Source: GCA-002726655 sp046582185
Lineage (GTDB): Bacteria; Pseudomonadota; Gammaproteobacteria; Pseudomonadales; Azotimanducaceae
Direction: 5' to 3'
DNA: 64,000 bases
NCBI GenBank assembly: GCA_046582185.1
Contig: JAYGEX010000041.1
Coordinates: forward strand, 139,773-203,772
Shown here one piece after another: positions 1 through 8,335 of this stretch. A model generated the notes under the pieces. It saw only the letters and a program-made list of their open reading frames with translations, was not told where the DNA came from and did not search any database. The first letter of the stretch is position 1. Each line of letters starts with the position of its first letter. Both the position numbers and the translations under genes were made by a program.

Positions 1-407
1 CCGTCTACCGTCGCGCCATGGCCGGCATACCAGATAAATAATCGCGCATTTGGGTTATCACCTTTGAGAATAAAAAAGCGCTTAAAGACCTTATTCAGCT
101 CTTCAGATTTCAGGTCAGTATGGAGTTCAACTTCAAAACCTTTAGATTCAAGTACTTCGGCGATTAGTTCGGCGTCTTCGATAGCTTTGCTTAGCTTAGG
201 CCAACCGTTGGTATAGTTGTCATTGCCAATGACCAGGGCATAACTATCAGAATAGAGCTCTACAGTTTCAAGGGTAATGGCATCCTTCGCTTCAGATGCT
301 TTAATATTGACTGATATCCCGCGAGACACTGCAAATGTGCTGGTCGTAGTCAAAATAAGAACGAAAGACAAGCCAAGTGTAAAAAATTGTTTTAGTGCTT
401 GTTCCAC
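1..407 (-). CDS. Caspase-like (peptidase C14) protein, N-terminal part
   Basis: The reading frame starts at a GTG (405-407) just after an in-frame TAA and runs off the left edge, giving 135 residues. Residues 1-26 resemble a Sec signal peptide ending TFA. The caspase fold follows: ALVIGNDNY near residues 57-65, a helix with AIEDAELIAEVL, and YAGHG at 127-131, whose His130 matches the catalytic histidine of orthocaspases. The catalytic cysteine would lie outside the window. The gene diverges from the envelope operon. DUF4384 domains are often found with prokaryotic caspases, and a free-standing DUF4384 protein closes that operon, so a link is plausible. Caspase assignment is firm; role and substrate are unknown. 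Confidence 0.8.
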   Translation of the reverse strand, partial: MEQALKQFFTLGLSFVLILTTTSTFAVSRGISVNIKASEAKDAITLETVELYSDSYALVIGNDNYTNGWPKLSKAIEDAELIAEVLESKGFEVELHTDLKSEELNKVFKRFFILKGDNPNARLFIWYAGHGATVD

Positions 408-751
408 TATTTATCAGAATGTGAGCCCGAATACGCCATCATGCTGAAATTCTGTGCCATTTTCCACTGAAATCATCATGATATTAAGTAGACCAAACGC
501 CCTAGAACCACCATATTAGTTCCTGTCCCGTAATATACGACTGAAAAACAGGTACAAAATTCAGATATTTTTGCGCTTAGGTATTAATCACTTAAGAAGG
601 AAGTAATACCGGGGGTTTACATTCATGGACAAGACCCAGTTATATGAACCTGCCCCTCCATCGTTGTACTATAGTGCTCAAACTACAGCCAGCGCCTTGG
701 GATATTTTGATGATAATGTCCAACAAGATAAATCAGCCAGGATTCTCTTTT
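408..751. other. Divergent intergenic region between caspase gene and envelope operon
   Basis: These 344 bases separate two divergent genes and should hold both promoters. No clear -35/-10 pair is visible. At 516-538 lies a copy of a dispersed motif (core TTAGTTCCTGTCC, see 44605). At 564-576 lies GATATTTTTGCGC, which recurs at 15531 and, inverted, at 35331. Two ATGs (625 and 644) open short extensions with no clear ribosome site and unlike a secreted-protein start, so they are not taken as starts. Confidence 0.5.
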
Positions 752-1603
752 ATGCGAACAGTGTTTATGCGAACCGCACAACTAATTGTCACTCTGGCTG
801 CATGTAGCAGCATCCAAAACCTGTACGCCGATCAGAGCAGTGTGGCGGACGGCCTCGTGGAAGCGGTGGGATTTGGCACGGTAGACACCGCCAAAACAGC
901 AAATCGAACTCAAGCGCGGCTAATGGCAAAGAGGGCTGCAATTGTTGACGCGCAACGCAATCTGTTAGAAATGATCGATGGCGTCCGCATCACTTCCGGA
1001 ACAACCGTTAAAGACGCCCAACTGGAAAGCGACATCATCGGCAACCGCATAAAGGGATTGCTTAAAGGTGCATTTATCCTGAAACAGGAACTGACGGAAG
1101 AGGATGACACATATCTGTATGAAGTCACGATGGGTGTGTGCCTGAACGCATCACTCGAAAGTTGTAGGTCTCGACCGAACCTGGCGCAGATTATTTACGA
1201 ATCATTAACTAAAACACCGGTAGAGGATCAATTCACCGCCACACTTGATAGTTCCGCCCCCAGAGCTTCAAGTCTTATCGTTGACCTGGGCGACTATCAA
1301 TTCTCCCCCTATTTTGATGTCAGGCTGGTTAACGCATCAGGTAAGGAAATTTATGGTCCAGGTCAGTTCGATCCCACCAAGGGAAACGATTGGGTTCATT
1401 GGGAGAAAAGCATGACGGCAGCGCGAGCATCAGCCATTGCAGGTGAGTCTCCCTTTGAAGTATCCGCCGCCGGGACTACACTGGATTCAGATATTGTCCT
1501 ATCGGATGAGGATGCAGAACGCCTGTATTCCACCAATGCAAATAGCGGCAATTTTCTTGAACAGGGCAAGGTCATCTTTGTCATAAAATCAGCGGGCAGT
1601 TAA
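752..1603 (+). CDS. LPP20-like secreted protein, paralogue 1
   Basis: 283 residues. The start at 752 is chosen because AGGA (739-742) precedes it at good spacing and it opens an export signal; the frame is open back to 644 but that extension is not signal-like. The signal contains LAAC, a possible lipobox (Cys18), and also LYA-DQ, a possible signal peptidase I site, so it may be a lipoprotein or a soluble periplasmic protein. The mature part carries the LPP20-type motif AKRAAIVDAQRNLLE followed by GVRI, shared with the proteins at 2925 and 10297. Residues after about 150 resemble the C-terminal domains of those paralogues (LIVDLGDYQFSPYF, then a KVIFVIKSA end). Function is unknown; it heads the envelope operon. 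Confidence 0.7.
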   Translation: MRTVFMRTAQLIVTLAACSSIQNLYADQSSVADGLVEAVGFGTVDTAKTANRTQARLMAKRAAIVDAQRNLLEMIDGVRITSGTTVKDAQLESDIIGNRIKGLLKGAFILKQELTEEDDTYLYEVTMGVCLNASLESCRSRPNLAQIIYESLTKTPVEDQFTATLDSSAPRASSLIVDLGDYQFSPYFDVRLVNASGKEIYGPGQFDPTKGNDWVHWEKSMTAARASAIAGESPFEVSAAGTTLDSDIVLSDEDAERLYSTNANSGNFLEQGKVIFVIKSAGS

Positions 1604-1644
1604 ATACAGCTAGTACTAATAGTAGGTAGCCCCAGGATGGAACA

Positions 1645-2928
1645 TTGAACAAGCCAGCATATATCGCAGCACTAATCATAATCGCGGTACTGTCAGCGAA
1701 TCTGACAAATCCGGCCTATGCCGACGAAGATGCCTTCGATGCTTTGGATAAACTGCTTGAGGATAATTTTATCGACATCGATAGAAGCCTGGAAGAACGA
1801 TACCAGCTGCTTAACGATGCCCTTGAGCGGGGTTACCTGCGACTCAGCGCCGAAGTGGCCGAATCCTGGGGAAGCGATGAAGCCAGACTACCATCAAAAA
1901 AGGAATGGGTTGATTACAGTTCTGACTTGAGGACCCGTCGAACCATCAATTTTGAAACCGGCTCGATATCTATCGAGCGGATCATCGACATTAATGAAGA
2001 TCTGAATCAAATTGTTGCTGACTTACAATCTGCCTCAACTTCAATCCTCCAGGATAGCGTCACAGATCTGGCATCGAAAGACCTTGCGCTGGCATACGCA
2101 CGAGAATCACTCGCTGAAGACGGAATCATCCTGCCGCAAGGTCCAATCTCAACCAAACCTGTTCTGGCGAATATGCGTAAGCCACCGGAAATTGCAGAGC
2201 TTAGTTTGCTGGTCGAAGGCGTATTGAAGAACCCGGGGTCCCGGCAGTCATACCCAAATTCATTAACTGAACCTGACCCAATGCCAATCTTTGTCAGCAC
2301 GCAAATTCTGACCAACAACAGTACAAAGGTTAGTCTGGAACTGCCCTTGAACAAGGGTTATAACTTCAAACTTGCCAATCAATATATCGCCAATATTTCA
2401 AGGGAAGCCAAGAAGCAAAACTTGCCCTCTTCCCTGCTCTTCGCGGTGATGGAAACGGAATCAAGTTTTAATCCAATGGCACGCTCTCCAGTGCCAGCGT
2501 TTGGATTGATGCAGCTGGTTCCTAGTTCAGGGGCAATGGACGCATACGAATACGTATATGGTGATAAAGTTTTGTTGGGCCCTGACTATTTGTACCTTGC
2601 CGATAATAACGTCGAGCTGGGGGCAGCTTATCTGAGCCTGCTCCACAATCGATACCTGCGACATATCACTGACCCGCTAGCCAGAAGATACTGCGCCATA
2701 GCAGCATACAACACCGGCGCGGGCAATGTCGCAAGATCCTTTACCGGCTCAACAAATGTTCGCAAGGCGGCTAAACTTATCAATGAATTAACCCCCGCAG
2801 AAGTTTATGATCACCTTAGAGAAAAACTACCCCATGAAGAGACTCGCAGGTATGTTGAAAAGGTCATTCGCGCGATGAAAAAGTACACAGTTTACGATAG
2901 CCAAACTTTGAAGGAGACTGGAATATGA
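1645..2928 (+). CDS. mltC: MltC-like lytic murein transglycosylase
   Basis: 427 residues from a TTG start with AGGATGG just upstream (1634-1640). The order matches MltC: signal peptide (cleavage near AYA-DED), an N-terminal DUF3393-like region (TRRTINFETGSISIERI), then an SLT domain. The SLT part shows METESSFNP with catalytic Glu272, the GLMQLVP motif, and AAYNTGAGNVARSF. It should cleave the MurNAc-GlcNAc bond of peptidoglycan to 1,6-anhydro products in the periplasm. Unlike E. coli MltC there is no lipobox, so it is probably soluble or held by a partner. Its stop overlaps the next ATG by 4 bases, so it is translationally coupled to the LPP20-like gene. In this operon it may open the wall for a trans-envelope complex. 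Confidence 0.88.
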   Translation: MNKPAYIAALIIIAVLSANLTNPAYADEDAFDALDKLLEDNFIDIDRSLEERYQLLNDALERGYLRLSAEVAESWGSDEARLPSKKEWVDYSSDLRTRRTINFETGSISIERIIDINEDLNQIVADLQSASTSILQDSVTDLASKDLALAYARESLAEDGIILPQGPISTKPVLANMRKPPEIAELSLLVEGVLKNPGSRQSYPNSLTEPDPMPIFVSTQILTNNSTKVSLELPLNKGYNFKLANQYIANISREAKKQNLPSSLLFAVMETESSFNPMARSPVPAFGLMQLVPSSGAMDAYEYVYGDKVLLGPDYLYLADNNVELGAAYLSLLHNRYLRHITDPLARRYCAIAAYNTGAGNVARSFTGSTNVRKAAKLINELTPAEVYDHLREKLPHEETRRYVEKVIRAMKKYTVYDSQTLKETGI

Positions 2929-4019
2929 AACGATCTATTGTCTTCTTTGCAGCCAATTTTACTGCCATCGCTCTGCTGACGTTCGCGACAGTGTGCAGCG
3001 CGAAGGAAGTCACAAAGGAAACAGCATCCGGTGGAATAAACTGGAGCAAAGGTATCGTTTATGCCACCGGCTACGGGACCGCCAAGCCGGAGCTCTCATC
3101 CGCACAGAGGAGAATCCTTTCACGCCGTGCTGCCATCGTCGACGCGCAAAGAAACCTGCTGGAAATTACCAAGGGTGTGCGCATCAATTCGACGGTCACC
3201 ACCGACAAGGCAATGAAAGAGCACCGGGATATAGCGACCCGGGTGGAAGGCATCATCAAAGGAGCACGCGTTACTAAAGATCATTATCAAAATGAGGTTG
3301 CCACCGTCACTATGACAATGCCGATTGCCGGTGATTTCCTTCGTACCTTATATCCGGCAGAACAATATGCAAGCAATCAGTATCCTGCAGCAACATACGC
3401 AGCTGAGGAACGGTCGATATTCTCTTCCAATGAAGCGCGCCAGATCATCATAAAAAATACTCCCACCTGGGAGCTGCTACCCCAACTAATGTCTGCTGGC
3501 GCCCAGGCAGTTCACTTCTTTATACCCGGCGCACTGGCCAGTAACAGCTTGATGATCAGCAATGAACCTGAAGCAAAGGCTTACCGGAAGCTGATTCTAT
3601 GGATGCAGGAGAACGCCAGCTCCGACCTGCAAGGAAATTTACAGGAGGCCATCATCCACTATGAAAGTAACGCCCGCTTCTCGGGATTGCTTATCGATGC
3701 CAGCGCTGTCCCGAATTTTGAATTGGCAACTATTCCCCGGATTCGTGATGAAGCCGGCAACATACTCTACCCCAGCAAACAGACCTCATATGACGACATC
3801 GTCAACAAGCGGGGCGTGACCTACGATTTTGATCTGGAGGATGCTATTAGAAACCAGAGAATTGCAACTACCCCTTTCATCATCAAGGCAATCTCAACAT
3901 ACAAATCCCTGCCTTCCGATCTCGTTATAATGTCAGCAGATGCCAAGAGTATTCTGCAAAGCCAGAGCACTGTCATGGCAATGAATAAAGCAGGTGTGTT
4001 GATTGTCGTTGCACTATAA
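2925..4019 (+). CDS. LPP20-like secreted protein, paralogue 2
   Basis: 364 residues with a clear signal peptide (cleavage near CSA-KE, no usable lipobox). The mature N-terminus reads GGINWSKGIVYATGYG, then SRRAAIVDAQRNLLE and KGVRINS, the LPP20 core also seen at 752 and 10297. The C-terminal third carries SGLLIDASAVPNFELATIPRIRDEAGN and ends GVLIVVAL, and the third paralogue has matching segments (GLVIDARGSNFIPSMSPKI, GVIIVL). The start overlaps the mltC stop (ATGA), and AGGAG precedes it. A middle insert rich in aromatic residues (about 135-225) is specific to this copy. No enzymatic motif is visible; a structural periplasmic role is inferred. Confidence 0.72.
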   Translation: MKRSIVFFAANFTAIALLTFATVCSAKEVTKETASGGINWSKGIVYATGYGTAKPELSSAQRRILSRRAAIVDAQRNLLEITKGVRINSTVTTDKAMKEHRDIATRVEGIIKGARVTKDHYQNEVATVTMTMPIAGDFLRTLYPAEQYASNQYPAATYAAEERSIFSSNEARQIIIKNTPTWELLPQLMSAGAQAVHFFIPGALASNSLMISNEPEAKAYRKLILWMQENASSDLQGNLQEAIIHYESNARFSGLLIDASAVPNFELATIPRIRDEAGNILYPSKQTSYDDIVNKRGVTYDFDLEDAIRNQRIATTPFIIKAISTYKSLPSDLVIMSADAKSILQSQSTVMAMNKAGVLIVVAL

Positions 4020-5034
4020 CGAAACGAGCAGCAGGAAAACGACCGGCCCCTCGCTGCGGGAGATCAGCCGCATATGTCTGCTCATGTGTACCGTCGCCAC
4101 TATTTTGATTACACCGGTAACGCTCCATGCAGCCGATGATTCACAACTGGCCGCCGGAATCATCGAGATACAGCAATTCGTTGCCTCCAACAATCACAGA
4201 GATGCCTTGAACTTACTACGCGCAAGCCGCGAGCAATACCCCCGGAACCTCACTTTGATGGAGCTGGAGGCCCAGGTTTTATTTGATATGGGGCGCTGGG
4301 TCGATGCCAGAACGAGCATCACATCGTCCAGGCTTCAGTCAGAAACTCTAAGCGATATAAGCAACGCTATTACCAAACAATTAACCAAAGCCGCAAGCAG
4401 TGACAAGCGAGCGACCATTATGATTCAGCGCCGCATAGATGTAGATGATTTCCGTACTGCCATCGCCATCGCGGAGCTCGCCCTGGGAAAATATCCCGAC
4501 AAGCGTGTTAACTTCCACCTGCTTAAAGGTGAGGCCCTGTACAAGAGCGGTGATCTGGATGCAGCAGAAATCGAGCTTCGTAAAACGTTAAGAACTGACC
4601 CCATGAATGATGTCGCCCGGGCATACATCGAAGAGATCAGGGACACCCAACAAGCCCAGACAAGCACTGCAGTTGCAGAGTGGATAAGTATCGCGAAAGA
4701 TAAAGTTGGAGATTTTATTGTCACCTTTCTCGCCCTGTTTGCAGCATTCCTGGTGAACTCCGGAATCGAGCCTATTCTATTACGGGTCAAACTTAACAAA
4801 GCGAGAAAATCATTCGAGGATGGAAACTATGATGAATTTACAGACCTGATTGAGGGCCTCCTGGATGAGGAAAATTTCTCTATTCTAAGGGCCAACTTCA
4901 GAATCGTCCTGAACCAGAAAGGATACACTGAGGCGAAATCGATTCTCGAAGGGCATGTTGTTACTCTGGAACGCCTGCCGACCTTGTTAAGAATTTTGGA
5001 ACGCGAATATGAAAAGATGTCGGAAGCCACTTAG
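4003..5034 (+). CDS. Membrane-anchored TPR protein
   Basis: 343 residues if it starts at the TTG at 4003, overlapping the previous gene by 17 bases; an ATG at 4084 is the alternative. Residues 24-43 form a signal anchor or signal peptide. TPR-like helices follow (for example LTLMELEAQVLFDMGRW and LLKGEALYKSGDLDAAEIEL, about 60-215). A second hydrophobic segment (about 236-254) precedes a charged helical tail with further TPR-like repeats. It is probably an inner-membrane scaffold for the operon's complex. TPR assignment comes from the repeat pattern only; partner and function are inferred from position. Confidence 0.65.
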   Translation: MSLHYNETSSRKTTGPSLREISRICLLMCTVATILITPVTLHAADDSQLAAGIIEIQQFVASNNHRDALNLLRASREQYPRNLTLMELEAQVLFDMGRWVDARTSITSSRLQSETLSDISNAITKQLTKAASSDKRATIMIQRRIDVDDFRTAIAIAELALGKYPDKRVNFHLLKGEALYKSGDLDAAEIELRKTLRTDPMNDVARAYIEEIRDTQQAQTSTAVAEWISIAKDKVGDFIVTFLALFAAFLVNSGIEPILLRVKLNKARKSFEDGNYDEFTDLIEGLLDEENFSILRANFRIVLNQKGYTEAKSILEGHVVTLERLPTLLRILEREYEKMSEAT

Positions 5035-5815
5035 ATTCATCCTGGCTTTTTATTTAATGGTTGTACTTGCTGCCTGCTCGTCAACAGCACCAAAAAATCC
5101 TGCACCAAAGGTACACTACCTGGAGCAAGACGCTATTAATGCGATCAGCCTGCACCTCGAAGATGAGGCAAATACCGCACTCAATGCAGCGCTATCCTGG
5201 TATCAGTCCCTGGATGACCTAGAGGGGCAATGGCGCGTTCGCTATACCATCGCCAGCATCGCCTTTGCGAAGGATGACAGGGCAGCAACAGGTAAACAGG
5301 TGGATTCACTGGAGCAGTTGGCGAAGCAGATAGATTCAAGCCTGATTGATTACAAGACCAAGCTGCTTCTCGGCCAGATCCGGCATGAGGACCAATACTT
5401 CACAGATGCACTTGCCAGTGCATCGTCAAATACGCAGCGGGCGGTAGCAAATACCTACCTTGGCAATACTGTGCTTGCCATTTCGATTTTGGACGGTTCC
5501 GGCAGTCCCGGCGACCGCGCATTCGTTTATTACCAATATGCGAAATCCCGGTCAGGCCAGATTCAATCAGGTAATACCCAGTCAGACAATGAAGGCATTG
5601 CCGAACAATACTTCCGATATTCCTTGCAGGCTTATAAACTGGCAGAAGATCCACGCGGCGTGGCAGATGCATTGTTAAGCATTGCCAGAATCAAAGCTGA
5701 AAATCATGAACTTGATGCCGCTAACGACTTTGGACGCAGGGCCATCAACGCATTGGAAGCCGCCGGGCAAGCAGGACGAGCTGACGCCGTCAAATCCTGG
5801 TTATCCACCCTGTGA
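5009..5815 (+). CDS. TPR-like lipoprotein
   Basis: 268 residues. The N-terminus is a type II signal with lipobox LAAC at Cys23, and Ser at +2 favours outer-membrane sorting. The mature protein is almost all helical, with repeated pairs such as ALNAALSWYQSLDDLEGQWRVRYTIASIAF and GVADALLSIARIKAENHELDAANDFGRRAINALEAAG, typical of TPR solenoids. It overlaps the upstream gene by 26 bases and the downstream permease by 4 (GTGA), so the three are coupled. No close named family is recognised; a scaffold or pilotin-like role is inferred. Confidence 0.65.
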   Translation: MKRCRKPLRFILAFYLMVVLAACSSTAPKNPAPKVHYLEQDAINAISLHLEDEANTALNAALSWYQSLDDLEGQWRVRYTIASIAFAKDDRAATGKQVDSLEQLAKQIDSSLIDYKTKLLLGQIRHEDQYFTDALASASSNTQRAVANTYLGNTVLAISILDGSGSPGDRAFVYYQYAKSRSGQIQSGNTQSDNEGIAEQYFRYSLQAYKLAEDPRGVADALLSIARIKAENHELDAANDFGRRAINALEAAGQAGRADAVKSWLSTL

Positions 5816-6648
5816 GCGAACCTCCTGAACATGGGAAACATAGAACAAATCCGCTGAATTTTATTGGCGTTCTTGGCCAGAAGAGCCAGGATATTACGCG
5901 TTACGCACTGGATATCATTGGCCTAATTTCAGTGGCCCTGCGCGCCAGTCGCCATCTAAAGAATAAACAAAGAAGGGCTATCTTTCGGAGTCTGTTCGTA
6001 CGCCAACTCTACAATACCGGCGTCAAGGCACTTTATATTAATGGCATGATTGCGGCCTTTATTGGCGCCCTGATGATGTCACGCTTATTCGAGTATATTC
6101 CGCGACAGGTATTAGCCGAACAATATGGCAATCTTTTTGTAGTGGTCATTTTTAGGGAGCTGGGGCCACTTATATCTGGGCTCATTTTAATCTCACGTTC
6201 AGCCACTGCGGTCACATTTGAAATCGGTTACTTACGACTCAGGCGAGAGTTCCAGGTCCTTAACGGTTTAGGCATAAATCCGGTATTCCTGTTTTTGCTG
6301 CCTGTATTCTTCGCATTCCCAATATCACTACTACTCATGTTTTTGTACTTTGACTTTATCTGCCTGTTATCAGCCTACGTTGTTATCTGGATGTCAGATC
6401 CCAATATCCAGTTCCTGACTTTCCTTGGTAATATACTTTCACAGATCACCCTTAACGAGGTTGCTATAAACGCCGTGAAGGCTATCTTGGGCGGCATGGT
6501 AATTGGCGTTATCTCCATCCATTTTGGCGCCAGGGCGTCAGATAGCTTTGAAGATATATCAGAGGCAATATCAAATTCGACGACCTCCCAACTAATGGCA
6601 TTTTTCCTGATCAATATCGTGCTTTCACTTCTGGCTTACACCCAGTAG
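5812..6648 (+). CDS. MlaE-family ABC permease
   Basis: 278 residues from a GTG start overlapping the upstream stop. It has the MlaE (DUF140) pattern: an amphipathic N-terminus, about five or six membrane segments, FRELGPLISGLIL followed by ISRSATAVTFEIG, and LNGLGINPVFLFLLPVFFAFP, which align with the conserved REIGP...GR...E.G and GIDP..YL..P segments of MlaE. In known systems MlaE dimers sit under an MCE ring and move phospholipids or other lipids across the envelope. The next genes are an MlaF-like and an MlaD-like protein, confirming an MCE transporter. Substrate is unknown. Confidence 0.85.
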   Translation: MSEPPEHGKHRTNPLNFIGVLGQKSQDITRYALDIIGLISVALRASRHLKNKQRRAIFRSLFVRQLYNTGVKALYINGMIAAFIGALMMSRLFEYIPRQVLAEQYGNLFVVVIFRELGPLISGLILISRSATAVTFEIGYLRLRREFQVLNGLGINPVFLFLLPVFFAFPISLLLMFLYFDFICLLSAYVVIWMSDPNIQFLTFLGNILSQITLNEVAINAVKAILGGMVIGVISIHFGARASDSFEDISEAISNSTTSQLMAFFLINIVLSLLAYTQ

Positions 6649-6659
6649 GTTACTGAATT

Positions 6660-7334
6660 ATGACATTACAGGTAAAAAATCTGCACATTGAGTATCCCGA
6701 CAAACTGCTATTTACCAATGTTAACTTTGAGCTTGGCATCAATGAGATTGTGTCTGTGGAAACACAGGTCCTCGATGGGGGTACCAGCCTGCTTCGGGGC
6801 GTAGGAGGATTTCTGTCAGGGGTTGGTGGTCAATCGATGCTGGATGGCATGAACCTGCTTGAATGTAGTGCGGCAGACCGGGCCATGAGAGTTGGCTATG
6901 TTTACGAAGATCAAGGACTGGTTAGTCTATATTCAGTTTATAGAAATATCGTACTACCACTCCAGTTTCATACTGAACTGGACCAACAGGAGATTCACCA
7001 GCGCCTGCTGACGATTTGCCATGACCTTAATCTCGATGAAAGTGTCTTCGGGCTACATCCACATGACATAAATGATGTTCAGACCAGGCTCGTTAACATT
7101 GCCAGAGCGTTGATTATAGAGCCCAAGCTCCTGCTCATAGATGAGCTCGAAGGTGGGATGTCAGAAGAGTATTTACACGCTACAATAACAACCTTGCGTG
7201 AGCGCCAGAAAGCAACACCAATGGTAATACTCATTACGACCGCCAGTGAGTTTGTGATGGAATCATCGGATCGTGTATACAAGATCGAAAACAACGATCT
7301 GACAATCAGGAAACAGGGAAAGCAAGATCGGTAA
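6660..7334 (+). CDS. Degenerate MlaF-like ABC ATPase subunit (probable pseudo-ATPase)
   Basis: 224 residues in the usual place of the MCE-system ATPase. The overall ABC layout can be aligned, but key motifs are altered. Walker A (normally GxxGxGKST) reads TQVLDGGTSLLRG with no lysine. The signature LSGG region reads HDINDVQTRLVNIARAL. The Q-loop region reads GYVYEDQGL. The switch histidine is lost (VILITTAS). Only Walker B (KLLLIDELEG) survives. The frame is intact and sits between well-kept neighbours with 11-base and 1-base junctions, so it looks selected rather than decaying. It may act as a structural cap for the permease, or pair with an ATPase encoded elsewhere. Confidence 0.78.
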   Translation: MTLQVKNLHIEYPDKLLFTNVNFELGINEIVSVETQVLDGGTSLLRGVGGFLSGVGGQSMLDGMNLLECSAADRAMRVGYVYEDQGLVSLYSVYRNIVLPLQFHTELDQQEIHQRLLTICHDLNLDESVFGLHPHDINDVQTRLVNIARALIIEPKLLLIDELEGGMSEEYLHATITTLRERQKATPMVILITTASEFVMESSDRVYKIENNDLTIRKQGKQDR

Positions 7335-8335
7335 TGAAAACCTCCACCTACACACCATTTGATGTCACCCCACGCGACCGAATTGTCGGCTTCTTTGTCA
7401 TTGGTGCAGTTCTGCTTTTTCTGATCGGCTTTCTCATCCCTTTTATTCAAAAACTATCTAACGAAGAAGGTCTGCCCTACTACACCGTGCTGGATAAGAC
7501 TTACGGTATTGCACCGGATGCGATAGTTTCAATGCGCGGCGTTACCATTGGCAAAGTAGTTCGTGTCGGCATCACACAAGACGCAATGGTCAGGGTGGAT
7601 ATCGCACTCTCCCACGACTATGCAGATTTTTACACCAATAAGAGCAGCTTGACGGTGGATACAAATATTGGCGTCAGTACCATACTCACTGGAAGCGGCC
7701 TAATTTTGTCACCTGGGAAATCCGAGAATGGATTGATGGCATTAGGAGGCTTTATCTTCACCAGCACGCCGCAGGGATTCAGCTCTATTCTCGAAGAAAT
7801 TGACATCGTTCAATTGACCGACCAGATTACAGAAATAGTTAATAATGTTGAAGAAATTACAACAGGGCTAGCTGAAAACCAGGACAAGTTATATCGCAGC
7901 CTTGATAACCTGGAAAAGGTGACCACAAGCCTTGCCCAGGTATCCGCTGAAATTCCGCAAATGATCAAGTCAGTAGATGAAAGCCTGGCCTCGCTGCAGT
8001 CCTCCATGCGTGGTGTTGACAAGCTTATAGAAGCAAGCAGTGAAAACCTGCAGTTGGCACTGAAGAATACAGTTCAGCTAACAGAACAGGCAACGCTTAC
8101 CCTTGCTGAAACTGAAACGCTCTTTCAGGCAACTACGCCGGTAATGAACCAGTTACCAACAGTGCTCGTCACCACAAACATCGCCCTGCAAAGTATCACA
8201 CAACTAACGGAACAAATGAGCCAGTCATGGCTCCTGGGTGGTGGTGAGAGTAGCGAAACAAAACAACCGATCATGCCCAGCGGTCACCCCCACGACAATA
8301 ACTTGTATAAAACAACGCCAAGGAGCAGCCAGTGA
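7334..8335 (+). CDS. MlaD-like MCE-domain protein
   Basis: 333 residues, with its ATG sharing one base with the previous stop. A single membrane anchor lies at about residues 16-38, followed by one MCE domain (about 45-135) with PYYTVLDKTYGIAPDAIVSMRGVTIGKVVRVGI and LTVDTNIGVSTILTGSGLILSPG. The rest is a long helical region (about 155-310) rich in heptad-like Leu/Val/Ile, resembling the coiled-coil or tunnel-forming tails of larger MCE proteins. It should form a periplasmic hexameric ring over the MlaE-like permease and pass lipid or another hydrophobic substrate outward. The end overlaps the next gene by 4 bases. Confidence 0.85.
   Translation: MKTSTYTPFDVTPRDRIVGFFVIGAVLLFLIGFLIPFIQKLSNEEGLPYYTVLDKTYGIAPDAIVSMRGVTIGKVVRVGITQDAMVRVDIALSHDYADFYTNKSSLTVDTNIGVSTILTGSGLILSPGKSENGLMALGGFIFTSTPQGFSSILEEIDIVQLTDQITEIVNNVEEITTGLAENQDKLYRSLDNLEKVTTSLAQVSAEIPQMIKSVDESLASLQSSMRGVDKLIEASSENLQLALKNTVQLTEQATLTLAETETLFQATTPVMNQLPTVLVTTNIALQSITQLTEQMSQSWLLGGGESSETKQPIMPSGHPHDNNLYKTTPRSSQ

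Noticed and set aside
625..807. Short open frame overlapping the first LPP20-like gene
   Set aside because: No domain, overlaps a clear secreted-protein gene in another frame, and ends inside it.
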